A stretch of DNA of 41,920 bases from Erysipelotrichaceae bacterium. GTDB lineage: Bacteria; Bacillota_I; Bacilli_A; Erysipelotrichales; Erysipelotrichaceae. Of the stretch, positions 1 through 7,331 are shown one piece after another. A program made the translations under genes and the position numbers. Location of the stretch: assembly GCA_017431405.1 (NCBI GenBank), contig JAFRLB010000066.1, positions 1-41,920 of the forward strand, read 5' to 3'. The notes under the pieces are model-generated. The model saw nothing but the letters and a program-made list of their open reading frames with translations, was not told the origin of the DNA and did no database searches. Each line of letters begins with the position of its first letter. Within the stretch, counting starts at the first letter, position 1.

Positions 1-236
1 ACGAAGACAGAGAAGAAAACAGCGAAAGAAAGACATCAAAGTTATTCTCAATCATTCCAGCAGCAGTATCAGTAATTCTCTTCATCTTAACAGAAGACAT
101 GAGAAACCCTATGGTATTATTCGACAAGTGGACACTCCTGATGATGGTCATCATGATCGGAAATCTCGTAGTTGCCTACCTGACGAGAAATAAAAAGGAA
201 GACGAAGAAAAAGAAGAAAACGAAGCCGTTGCTTAA
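1..236 (+). CDS. C-terminal fragment of an unidentified membrane-anchored protein
   Basis: An open frame enters from the left edge (first full codon at base 3) and stops with TAA at 234-236, leaving 77 residues. It reads as a charged linker (about residues 1-12), a hydrophobic segment (LFSIIPAAVSVILFIL), a short loop with DMRNPMVLFDKW, a second hydrophobic segment (LLMMVIMIGNLVVAYL), and a highly acidic/basic tail rich in Lys, Asp and Glu. Two closely spaced membrane helices at the C-terminus suggest that the missing N-terminal part is exposed outside the cell, but this is inference. I cannot name the family from this fragment. A strong terminator follows 35 bases downstream. Confidence 0.7.
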   Translation, partial: EDREENSERKTSKLFSIIPAAVSVILFILTEDMRNPMVLFDKWTLLMMVIMIGNLVVAYLTRNKKEDEEKEENEAVA

Positions 237-270
237 TATCCTCCCGGGGGAGAGAGGCTATTAATTACCG

Positions 271-297
271 AAGCCCAGGTGCGTGCCTGGGCTTTTC
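271..297 (+). terminator. Intrinsic terminator of the leftmost gene
   Basis: A perfect 9-bp stem (AAGCCCAGG with CCTGGGCTT) encloses a 6-base loop and runs into TTTT. It ends the gene that enters at the left edge. On the minus strand there is no T-run, so it is probably not the terminator of the converging phosphatase gene. Confidence 0.85.
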
Positions 298-302
298 GAT
301 GT

Positions 303-929
303 TTATAATATTTTTTTAACTACCTGAGGTATTTCTGAGAAGGTTGATATTGAATATTCAGGATCAATGGCCTTACCAAAACCATAACTGGCGAAAATGA
401 ATGGGACATTCGCGTTAGCTGAATAAACCTGATCATCTCTGGTATCGCCAATGTAAACAGCCTTGTCGATGTTGTTTCTTTCTATCAGGATTCTGAGGTT
501 CTCAGTCTTGTTTTTAAGGGTATCGCCATAACAGATGTAATCTATGAACAGGTCTTCGGTATGGCTGGTATTCAGATATGATTCGATATATCCCTTACCG
601 GCGTTTGTCAGAATCATCAGCAAATAGTCTTCGTGAAGCTTTTTTAATGTTGTGACTTCATCCGGATATAGAGTGCCGCCTCTTGTTTTCAGATTTATGC
701 ATTGAACTCTATAACATTCATCAGTAAGAAAGTTCTTTATTTCTTCTCCAAGATAAGAGAAGAATATATCACCTATTTCAGGCAATGACTTTCCTAATAT
801 TGATTCAATGTCTTCATCGGTTAACAGTTTGTATCCTCTTTCTGACAATACCTCATTCCATGATTCTCTGATTGTTTTCTTGGCATCCCACAGTGTACCG
901 TCTATGTCAAATATTACTGCTTTTCTCAT
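303..929 (-). CDS. HAD-superfamily hydrolase, phosphoglycolate phosphatase-like
   Basis: 208 residues. The four HAD motifs are visible: motif I DIDGT (Asp8 nucleophile, Asp10), motif II ILTNAG (Thr108), a lysine near 141, and motif IV GDTRDD (161-166). The helical cap between residues 15 and 85 is of the small C1 type found in phosphoglycolate phosphatase/PpaX/Gph-like enzymes. It is cytosolic and presumably dephosphorylates a small phosphorylated metabolite; the substrate cannot be read from sequence. The start ATG at 929 is preceded by an AGAGGAA ribosome site and a TATAAT -10 box about 20 bases further upstream. It is divergent from the tagO-like gene and appears monocistronic. Confidence 0.85.
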   Translation of the reverse strand: MRKAVIFDIDGTLWDAKKTIRESWNEVLSERGYKLLTDEDIESILGKSLPEIGDIFFSYLGEEIKNFLTDECYRVQCINLKTRGGTLYPDEVTTLKKLHEDYLLMILTNAGKGYIESYLNTSHTEDLFIDYICYGDTLKNKTENLRILIERNNIDKAVYIGDTRDDQVYSANANVPFIFASYGFGKAIDPEYSISTFSEIPQVVKKIL

Positions 930-947
930 TTTTCATTCCTCTGTATC

Positions 948-953
948 ATTATA
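948..953 (-). promoter_or_regulatory. -10 box for the HAD hydrolase gene
   Basis: Read on the minus strand this is a perfect TATAAT, placing the start of transcription near 941 and giving a leader of about 12 bases that contains the AGAGGAA ribosome site. No good -35 element was found, so the assignment rests on the -10 box and position alone. Confidence 0.4.
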
Positions 954-1009
954 TATAAACTTAATGGCGAAAAACAGTGAATTAATGTATACTTAATTCT
1001 GGTGATTAG

Positions 1010-2077
1010 ATGGATATTATTTATTTTGTTGCACCATTAGTACTATCTGCCATACTTATCTGGCCGGTAAGAATGGTCGCAAAAAAACTTAATTTATATG
1101 CGAAGGAAAACAAGCGTACCATCCACCACGGTAAGATTCCGAGAATCGGCGGTGTCGCTATTTATCTTTCCTTCATGATTTTTTCAATGCTCTTCGTTAA
1201 GGAAAACAGAACATTTGACGGCCTTATTATTGGGGCTTCAATTGTGTTTATAGGTGGTCTGACTGATGACATTTTTGATATCAAGCCTATATTCAAACTT
1301 ATTTTCCAGTTTGCGGCAACTACAGCATTGGTTTTCATTGGCAATGTATATCTTAACGAAATCAATCTGCCATTTGGCATTGTTTTAAAAATGCCTCTGT
1401 TAGGCTACATAATTACTTATCTCTGGGTAATAGGCATAACCAATGCCTTAAATCTCATTGATGGTCTGGATGGTCTGGCAGGAGGCTTCAGCATCATCGT
1501 TTTAATGACAATTGCCATTTTGACTACTGTAATACATCAGCGTAATGTATTCATCCTTTGTCTGGTAATGGCCGGTGCCACAATGGGATTCCTGTTTTAT
1601 AACTTCCATCCCGCCAGCATATTCATGGGAGACTGCGGTTCTCAGTTATTAGGTTATTTCATTTCATCAATTGCCTTATACGGTTTCAAGAGTACAACAT
1701 TCATTACTCTTGGTGTACCGATCATTCTTCTGTTCATTCCGATTTTCGATACATTCTCGGCAATTATCAGAAGAAAACTTAAAGGTGAAAGTATTTCCAC
1801 TCCTGACAAGAGCCATTTCCATCATGTCTTAATGAATGGCATGGGCTTAGGTCAGGTAGGTGCAGTATTAACGATTTACATCGTTACCGCATTGTTTGGC
1901 TTAACAGCTTATCTGTATGTATATGATGAAAAGCTTGGTGTTACATTACTGGTAATGCTGATCATTCTCTTTGAAATATTCATTGAATATACCGGAATGA
2001 TTTCTCCGAAATACCGTCCGATCCTTTCATTAATGGACAGATTAACTGAACGGGGTAAGGAAAACAGGAATAATTAG
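1010..2077 (+). CDS. tagO: Undecaprenyl-phosphate GlcNAc-1-phosphate transferase (TagO/WecA family)
   Basis: 355 residues, polytopic with about 10-11 membrane helices. It belongs to the PNPT family, which transfers a sugar-1-phosphate from a UDP-sugar to undecaprenyl phosphate at the inner face of the membrane. Visible motifs: the DDIFD aspartates (86-90), NLIDGLDGLAGG (148-159), MGDCGS (206-211) and the histidine motif HFHH (269-272). The cytosolic HFHH loop and the NLIDGLDGLAGG form fit TagO/WecA rather than MraY. The expected role is the first step of wall teichoic acid or another wall glycopolymer; no other glycopolymer genes are adjacent. The ATG at 1010 follows a stop codon immediately and has only a short GGTGA ribosome site at 1001-1005. 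Alternative: another PNPT enzyme with a different sugar. Confidence 0.88.
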   Translation: MDIIYFVAPLVLSAILIWPVRMVAKKLNLYAKENKRTIHHGKIPRIGGVAIYLSFMIFSMLFVKENRTFDGLIIGASIVFIGGLTDDIFDIKPIFKLIFQFAATTALVFIGNVYLNEINLPFGIVLKMPLLGYIITYLWVIGITNALNLIDGLDGLAGGFSIIVLMTIAILTTVIHQRNVFILCLVMAGATMGFLFYNFHPASIFMGDCGSQLLGYFISSIALYGFKSTTFITLGVPIILLFIPIFDTFSAIIRRKLKGESISTPDKSHFHHVLMNGMGLGQVGAVLTIYIVTALFGLTAYLYVYDEKLGVTLLVMLIILFEIFIEYTGMISPKYRPILSLMDRLTERGKENRNN

Positions 2078-2089
2078 GTAAAAACATTT

Positions 2090-2120
2090 AACCCTCACTA
2101 ATGATAATTAGGAGGGTTTT
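2090..2120 (+). terminator. Hairpin with T-run after the tagO-like gene, overlapping the next ribosome site
   Basis: AACCCTC-A-CTAAT pairs with ATTAG-GAGGGTT across a 4-base loop (12 bp with a single bulged A), followed directly by TTTT. It has the form of an intrinsic terminator for the preceding gene. Its 3' arm also contains the GGAGGG ribosome site of the ATG at 2124, so any transcript that reads through would have that site buried in the stem. Confidence 0.65.
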
Positions 2121-2123
2121 ATT

Positions 2124-2693
2124 ATGGAACTGACAGATTTAAAAAGTATAGGAAAAAAGGCATATGATGATGAGGCCATTAAATATCCGGTTTTACGTGA
2201 AGCCATAGAAGACTACATTGTTAATGTAAAGAATGAGTACCGGGCAATGAATGCTAAGCAGGCCAGAGACAGTTTGCTGAGTGAATATAATTATCAGATG
2301 AGAGCCAAACTGAAATCAAGCAGAAGCTTTGGCTTGGACATAGCAGACGGGGACATCTGTTACATAGATTATGGTAAGGCTTATATTTCAGAAGTAGGTT
2401 ACCAACATTTCGGTCTTGTTTTAAAGGTGTATTGCGGCAAGGCCTTTGTCATTCCCATGACTTCAAATGCGGTAAACTATGAACTTGCCTATGATCCAAT
2501 CAGTAATCCAACAGGCTTAAGGCATTTGATGCGCTTGGGAAAGATGGATGGATTATACAAGTATTCAGTATTATTCCTGAATGATGGCAAGTTCATTAAT
2601 ACGGCCAGAATAATAGACATCAAGGCTCACCTTGATGTGGGCAGTGAATTATTCAAGCAGATCTTTGAAAGGTTCATTGACTGTCTCAGATAG
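2124..2693 (+). CDS. PemK/MazF-like fold protein with an N-terminal helical extension
   Basis: 189 residues. About residues 1-70 look helical and charged. Residues 75-189 resemble the PemK/MazF barrel: GDICYIDYG at the start of the domain, GLVLKV and VIPMTSN in the core strands, and a late ARIIDIKAHLDVGSELF segment resembling the RTIDK-RL-x-G region of MazF. The conserved Arg-Pro of active MazF (as in GGxRPVLVI) is replaced here by HFG, so ribonuclease activity is doubtful. No separate small antitoxin gene precedes it. The ribosome site GGAGGG (2111-2116) lies inside a terminator-like hairpin. It is 32 bases upstream of tilS and probably cotranscribed. The assignment comes from motif resemblance only. 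Confidence 0.55.
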   Translation: MELTDLKSIGKKAYDDEAIKYPVLREAIEDYIVNVKNEYRAMNAKQARDSLLSEYNYQMRAKLKSSRSFGLDIADGDICYIDYGKAYISEVGYQHFGLVLKVYCGKAFVIPMTSNAVNYELAYDPISNPTGLRHLMRLGKMDGLYKYSVLFLNDGKFINTARIIDIKAHLDVGSELFKQIFERFIDCLR

Positions 2694-2725
2694 AAATAAG
2701 GTAATAATAATGATAATATAAAAAT

Positions 2726-3943
2726 ATGAATATGAAGATTGATCTGCCGCAGGACAGAAAGTATTTATTAGGCATCTCAGGGGGCTGTGACTCAATGGCT
2801 CTTCTTTCTTTATGCTTAAGGGCAAAGCTTAATGTCGTTGTGTGTCATGTTAATTATAAGAAGAGAAAGACAGCTGATGATGAGGAAGTAATGGTCAGAG
2901 AGTATTGTGAAAAACACGGTATTCCTTGTCATGTACTGTATCCTCACAAAACTGATAACAGTAACTTTCAGATGTGGGCCAGAGAAGCCAGATATGAGTT
3001 TTATAAGGATGTTTACGAAAAGGAAAACTGTGATGCCCTGTTATTGGGACATCAGAAGGATGACCATCTGGAAAACTATCTGATGGCTTTAGAAAGAGGT
3101 TCTCATGGCTGGTACTATGGGATACAGAGGGAAACTCGACACCATGAGATGAACATCATCAGACCTTTATTGGATTACCGCAAGGCAGAAACAAGAAGCT
3201 ATTGCGAAGAGAACAATGTTCCATATCATGATGATGAATCCAACTTTACTGATGACTATCAGCGTAACAGGATCCGTCATTCCCTGGTTGAACCGGCTTC
3301 TGAAGAACAGATCAGTGAATGGATGAAGGAAATTGAAGAGTTTAATCAGAAACAGAAGAACAAGCTGTTACGCTTTGAAGAGACTTATGAAAGTAAGGAA
3401 TTAAAGATCAGTGATTTCCGTAATGAAGAAAACAAGGAAGATCTTCTCAGATGGTTCTTATGGAAACATGACAGTTCAATGAGTTTTTCTTCCCGACAGT
3501 TAACCACCATAACCAATAACATTCTTGATACTGATAAAAACGGATATGTGGAACTGGAAAATGACAATGTACTGGCTTTTGAGTATGGTATCATGTATGT
3601 CTACGACAGACAGGAAGATTATGAATATGTCATTAATGAACTGACCTGCTTCTCAACACCATACTTTACCCTGGCAGCTAACGGCAAAAAGATAGAACAG
3701 CTGACGGTAGATGCTGAAGACTTTCCATTAGTTATCAGAAACTGGAAACCTGATGATACCATAGAGCTGAGGTTCGGCCATAAGAAGGTTTCAAGATTCT
3801 TAATAGACCGTAAGATAAGACGTAAAGACAGGGAAACATGGCCGGTTGTGGTAAACGCCAAAGGCGAAGTAATCTTTGTCTGCGGACTGGGTTGTGATGT
3901 TCGACATTTCTCTATTAATGCAAATTTGTTTGTGATAAAATAA
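2726..3943 (+). CDS. tilS: tRNA(Ile)-lysidine synthetase
   Basis: 405 residues. The N-type ATP-pyrophosphatase signature SGGCDS lies at 18-23, followed by the conserved helix region with LLGHQKDDHLENYLMAL, and RNRIRH near residue 190. A C-terminal substrate-binding domain (about 300-405) includes the RKIRRKDRETWPVV segment typical of TilS. The enzyme adds lysine to C34 of the CAU-anticodon tRNA(Ile) so that it reads AUA. Its place directly before hpt and ftsH is the conserved Firmicute order. The start is uncertain between ATG 2726 and ATG 2732 (M-N-M), because no clear ribosome site precedes either; translational coupling to the upstream gene is possible. Confidence 0.92.
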   Translation: MNMKIDLPQDRKYLLGISGGCDSMALLSLCLRAKLNVVVCHVNYKKRKTADDEEVMVREYCEKHGIPCHVLYPHKTDNSNFQMWAREARYEFYKDVYEKENCDALLLGHQKDDHLENYLMALERGSHGWYYGIQRETRHHEMNIIRPLLDYRKAETRSYCEENNVPYHDDESNFTDDYQRNRIRHSLVEPASEEQISEWMKEIEEFNQKQKNKLLRFEETYESKELKISDFRNEENKEDLLRWFLWKHDSSMSFSSRQLTTITNNILDTDKNGYVELENDNVLAFEYGIMYVYDRQEDYEYVINELTCFSTPYFTLAANGKKIEQLTVDAEDFPLVIRNWKPDDTIELRFGHKKVSRFLIDRKIRRKDRETWPVVVNAKGEVIFVCGLGCDVRHFSINANLFVIK

Positions 3944-3967
3944 CTATATTGTCGAAAGGAAACAGTT

Positions 3968-4507
3968 ATGATTAAAGACGATTTAAAAAAGATTCTGGTA
4001 TCTGAAAAGGAAATAGTTGAAAGATGTGAGCAGTTAGGCAAACAGCTGGATAAGGATATTGCGACAATGAAAAGTCCTGTGCTTTTTGTTGGTATCTTAA
4101 AGGGAAGTGTTCCTTTCATGGCTGAACTCATTAAGCATATTGATTCAGATATTGAAATGGACTTCATGGCTGTATCCAGTTACAGTGGCACAGAGTCTGT
4201 AGGTGACATCAAGATCATTAAGGACCTTGACCATTCAATCAAGGGAAGAGACCTGGTGCTGGTAGAAGACATTGTAGATACAGGCACTACAATTAAAGAA
4301 TTGAAGAAATTATTATATAATAAAGGAGCACACGAAATAAAAGTAGTTACGTTATTGGACAAACCTTCAAGACGTAAAGTTGACATAGAAGCAGATTATA
4401 CAGGGTTTGAGGTTGAAAATGAATTCGTTGTTGGCTTTGGTCTGGACTATAACCAGAGGTACCGTAACTTACCATATATCGGGGTATTAAAAGAAGAATT
4501 ATACTGA
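3968..4507 (+). CDS. hpt: Hypoxanthine phosphoribosyltransferase
   Basis: 179 residues, the usual size. The PRPP-binding signature VLVEDIVDTGTT is at 97-108, the FVGILKGSVPF loop is at 40-50, and SSYSGT near 70-75 forms the flexible catalytic loop. It salvages hypoxanthine and guanine to IMP and GMP using PRPP. A good ribosome site (GAAAGGAA) sits 7 bases before the ATG. It lies 24 bases after tilS and 23 before ftsH, in the conserved tilS-hpt-ftsH order, so it is presumably part of the same operon. Confidence 0.95.
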   Translation: MIKDDLKKILVSEKEIVERCEQLGKQLDKDIATMKSPVLFVGILKGSVPFMAELIKHIDSDIEMDFMAVSSYSGTESVGDIKIIKDLDHSIKGRDLVLVEDIVDTGTTIKELKKLLYNKGAHEIKVVTLLDKPSRRKVDIEADYTGFEVENEFVVGFGLDYNQRYRNLPYIGVLKEELY

Positions 4508-4530
4508 TTCATCAAGGAGTGTGAAGTTAA

Positions 4531-6402
4531 TTGAAAAACAACAGATGGATGAATTTTCTGCCATATCTGATCATGATGTTACTGTTAGGTAGCATATTCA
4601 GTTATACCAGAGTTTCAACTACTGAAACATTGAAGTATGGAGAATTCTACGATCTCATTTCCAAAAAGGAAATTACAGAAGTAAGCCTTACTTATAACTC
4701 CACCGTCATTGACGTCAAGGGTGTTTATAAGGACAATGATCTTGATAGAAGATTCATAGCAGAGATTCCTAATACAGAAGATATCAGCAATGACCTGCTG
4801 GAAAAATTAAACAAGACAGTTAAGGATGGCAACATTACCATTGTCAATCCATATGCGACCAACTATCTGGTTGAAGTACTGGTACAGGTAGTGCCAATGG
4901 CATTACTGTTCGGTTTCGGTATCTTCATGATCACCAGAATGAACGGTTCATCCAATAACAAGGCCTTTGAATTCTCCAAGTCCAGAGCCCGCCTTGAAAG
5001 CAACATTAAGGTAAAATTTGATGATGTTGCGGGCTGTGATGAAGAAAAGGAAGAAATGGCCGAAATTATAGATTACTTAAAGAATCCTGACAAGTTTGCG
5101 GTCATGGGTGCCAGAATACCTAAGGGTATCTTAATGGTAGGTAACCCTGGTACCGGTAAGACATTACTGGCCAAGGCCGTAGCTGGCGAAGCTGACGTAC
5201 CGTTCTTCTCAATAAGCGGTGCAGACTTCGTTGAAATGTTCGTCGGTGTCGGTGCCAGCCGTGTCAGAGACATGTTTAAGAAAGCCAAGAGTACTGCTCC
5301 ATGCATGATCTTCATCGATGAAATCGATGCCGTAGGCAGACAGCGTGGTGCCGGCTTAGGCGGTGGTAACGATGAAAGAGAACAGACATTGAACCAGTTA
5401 CTGGTTGAAATGGATGGTATTGAAGAAAACAAGGGTATCGTAATTATTGCGGCTACCAACCGTCCTGACGTACTTGACCCTGCCTTATTAAGACCTGGCC
5501 GTTTCGACAGACAGATCACGGTATCATTACCTGACAGAAGAGGCAGAAAGGCCATTCTGGAAGTACATGCCAGAAATAAGAAGTTGGCTAAGGAAATCGA
5601 TCTTGATGCCTTAGCACAGAGAACCCCTGGTTTCTCAGGCGCAGATCTGGAAAACGTATTGAACGAAGCAGCCATTTTAGCTGTAAGAGCTCACCGTAAC
5701 GAAATAACCATGGCTGACCTGGACGAAGCAATTGACAGAACGATGGCCGGTCCAGCCAAGAAATCACGTAAGTATACCGATAAGGAAAAGAGACTTGTGG
5801 CTACTCATGAAGCAGGACATGCCGTTGTCGGAATGTTCTTGGAAGGCGCTGACATTGTTCAGAAGGTCACCATCATTCCTAGAGGTGTTGCCGGCGGTTA
5901 TAACTTGATGACACCGAAGGAAGACTCAATGTTCTTGCAGACCAAGAGTGAACTTATCGCTCAGATTACCGGCCTGTTGGGCGGACGTGTCGCTGAAGAG
6001 TTAGTATTTAATGAAATAAGCACCGGTGCTTCAAATGACCTTGAAAAGGTAACCAAGATTGCCAAGGCAATGGTCAACTCATTTGGCATGAGTGACAAAC
6101 TTGGACCTGTCCAGTATGCTTCAGATTCAGACAATGTATTCTTAGGCCGTGACTACACCAGCAATAAGGCTACCAGTGATACAGTTGCCTATGAAATCGA
6201 TCAGGAAGTCAGAAGCATTGTCAACAAGTGTTATGAAAATGCCAAGAAGATCATTAAGGATCATCGTGATGTCTTAGATAATATTGCCAGAGAACTGATT
6301 GCCAACGAAACATTAACCAAGGAAGACCTTGATAACATTAAGCAGTATGGCAAGAAGGATCCTGATACAGCAGTTGTTGCAGAAAAAGAAATTAAATATT
6401 AA
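4531..6402 (+). CDS. ftsH: ATP-dependent zinc metalloprotease FtsH (TTG start)
   Basis: 623 residues. Membrane helix at 9-25, external domain at 30-112, second helix at 113-135, then the AAA+ module: Walker A GNPGTGKT (204-211), Walker B FIDEID (261-266), second region of homology [19 protein letters not shown] (308-326). The peptidase has HEAGH (426-430) with the third zinc ligand Asp503 in SNDLEK. It is a membrane-bound hexamer degrading misfolded and regulatory proteins. The start is TTG at 4531, since the AAGGAG site at 4514-4519 lies upstream and no ATG is available before the first helix. The C-terminal tail (about 600-623) is short and charged. It lies between hpt and hslO, as in many Firmicutes. 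Confidence 0.97.
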   Translation: MKNNRWMNFLPYLIMMLLLGSIFSYTRVSTTETLKYGEFYDLISKKEITEVSLTYNSTVIDVKGVYKDNDLDRRFIAEIPNTEDISNDLLEKLNKTVKDGNITIVNPYATNYLVEVLVQVVPMALLFGFGIFMITRMNGSSNNKAFEFSKSRARLESNIKVKFDDVAGCDEEKEEMAEIIDYLKNPDKFAVMGARIPKGILMVGNPGTGKTLLAKAVAGEADVPFFSISGADFVEMFVGVGASRVRDMFKKAKSTAPCMIFIDEIDAVGRQRGAGLGGGNDEREQTLNQLLVEMDGIEENKGIVIIAATNRPDVLDPALLRPGRFDRQITVSLPDRRGRKAILEVHARNKKLAKEIDLDALAQRTPGFSGADLENVLNEAAILAVRAHRNEITMADLDEAIDRTMAGPAKKSRKYTDKEKRLVATHEAGHAVVGMFLEGADIVQKVTIIPRGVAGGYNLMTPKEDSMFLQTKSELIAQITGLLGGRVAEELVFNEISTGASNDLEKVTKIAKAMVNSFGMSDKLGPVQYASDSDNVFLGRDYTSNKATSDTVAYEIDQEVRSIVNKCYENAKKIIKDHRDVLDNIARELIANETLTKEDLDNIKQYGKKDPDTAVVAEKEIKY

Positions 6403-6452
6403 TAAGCAGCACCTAGTATGCTGTTTGTTTTAGAAGAAGAAAAGGTGTGAAT

Positions 6453-7322
6453 ATGGATACATTAACAAGAGGAACAGCTCTGAATGATGAGGTTAGAGTA
6501 TACTGTTGCCGTACTACTGAGCTTGTAAGAGAAGCCAAGAATAGACATGACCTATGGCCGGCCGCTGCCGCAGCCTTAGGCAGAACTCTTTCCGTTGGTA
6601 CGGTCATGGGAACCATGTTAAAGGACAAGAAGGAAAAGATTGAGATCCAGATCAATGGCAAGGGACCTTTAGGCAGCATCGTCGTAGATGCCTATCATGA
6701 CGGCAGTGTCAGAGGCTACGTTGACAATCCTCATGTAAATAAGGAATTAAGTGAAACAAAACTTGATATTGGCGGATGTGTTGGTACTGATGGTGTTGTA
6801 AGAGTCATCAAGGACATGGGCATGAAACAGCCATTTGTCTCTGAAAGCGAAATACAGACCGGTGAGATCGGTGATGACTTTGCCTATTACTACGCAGTCA
6901 GTGAACAGACACCTTCAGCCGTCAGCGTCGGTGTGCTTATTGATACGGACTTAAGTGTTAAGTCAGCCGGGGCACTGGTCATTCAGTTATTACCAAACGC
7001 CACTGAAGAAACCATCAGGATCATTGAAGACATCGTACGTAACATTAAGCCGATTTCACAGCTGTTACTGGAATATGATGAACCGGTAGACATTTTAAAT
7101 GCCTTATTTGATGACTATAAGGAACTTGGAACTCAACAGCTGCGTTTCAAGTGCGAGTGCAGCAGAAACAAGTTCGCAACCATTTTAAAGAAGTTGCCGA
7201 CTAGTGACTTACAGACCATGATCGATGAAGATAACGGATGTGAAGTCGTATGTAAGTTCTGCGGCCGCAAGTATAAATACAGTGGCGAACTGTTACAGAG
7301 TTTCATAGATGCAAGGAAGTAG
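6453..7322 (+). CDS. hslO: Redox-regulated chaperone Hsp33
   Basis: 289 residues from the ATG at 6453, chosen because the AAGG site (6442-6445) lies 7 bases before it; a GTG six bases earlier would be too close. The C-terminal zinc/redox switch is intact: CEC (Cys234, Cys236) and CKFC (Cys267, Cys270). The N-terminal core contains DLWPAAAAALGR and the GKGPLGS and DNPHV segments typical of Hsp33. It is a cytosolic holdase activated when disulfides form under oxidative stress. Located 50 bases after ftsH and 9 before tex, so probably cotranscribed. Confidence 0.95.
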   Translation: MDTLTRGTALNDEVRVYCCRTTELVREAKNRHDLWPAAAAALGRTLSVGTVMGTMLKDKKEKIEIQINGKGPLGSIVVDAYHDGSVRGYVDNPHVNKELSETKLDIGGCVGTDGVVRVIKDMGMKQPFVSESEIQTGEIGDDFAYYYAVSEQTPSAVSVGVLIDTDLSVKSAGALVIQLLPNATEETIRIIEDIVRNIKPISQLLLEYDEPVDILNALFDDYKELGTQQLRFKCECSRNKFATILKKLPTSDLQTMIDEDNGCEVVCKFCGRKYKYSGELLQSFIDARK

Positions 7323-7331
7323 GAGATTTTT

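Noticed and set aside
988-993. TATACT as promoter of the tagO-like gene
   Set aside because: The -10 is plausible but no -35 lies at the correct distance and the TG is not placed for an extended -10.
2124-2693. Type II toxin-antitoxin locus
   Set aside because: No antitoxin gene precedes it and the active-site Arg-Pro of MazF is absent; kept only as a PemK-like fold protein.
3619-4167. 182-codon minus-strand frame across the tilS-hpt junction
   Set aside because: Overlaps two confident genes on the other strand and has no recognisable domain.
5073-5675. 200-codon open frame on the minus strand inside ftsH
   Set aside because: It lies wholly opposite the conserved AAA+ domain of ftsH, has no ribosome site and reads as low-complexity Ser/Leu/Pro, as expected for a shadow of a biased gene.
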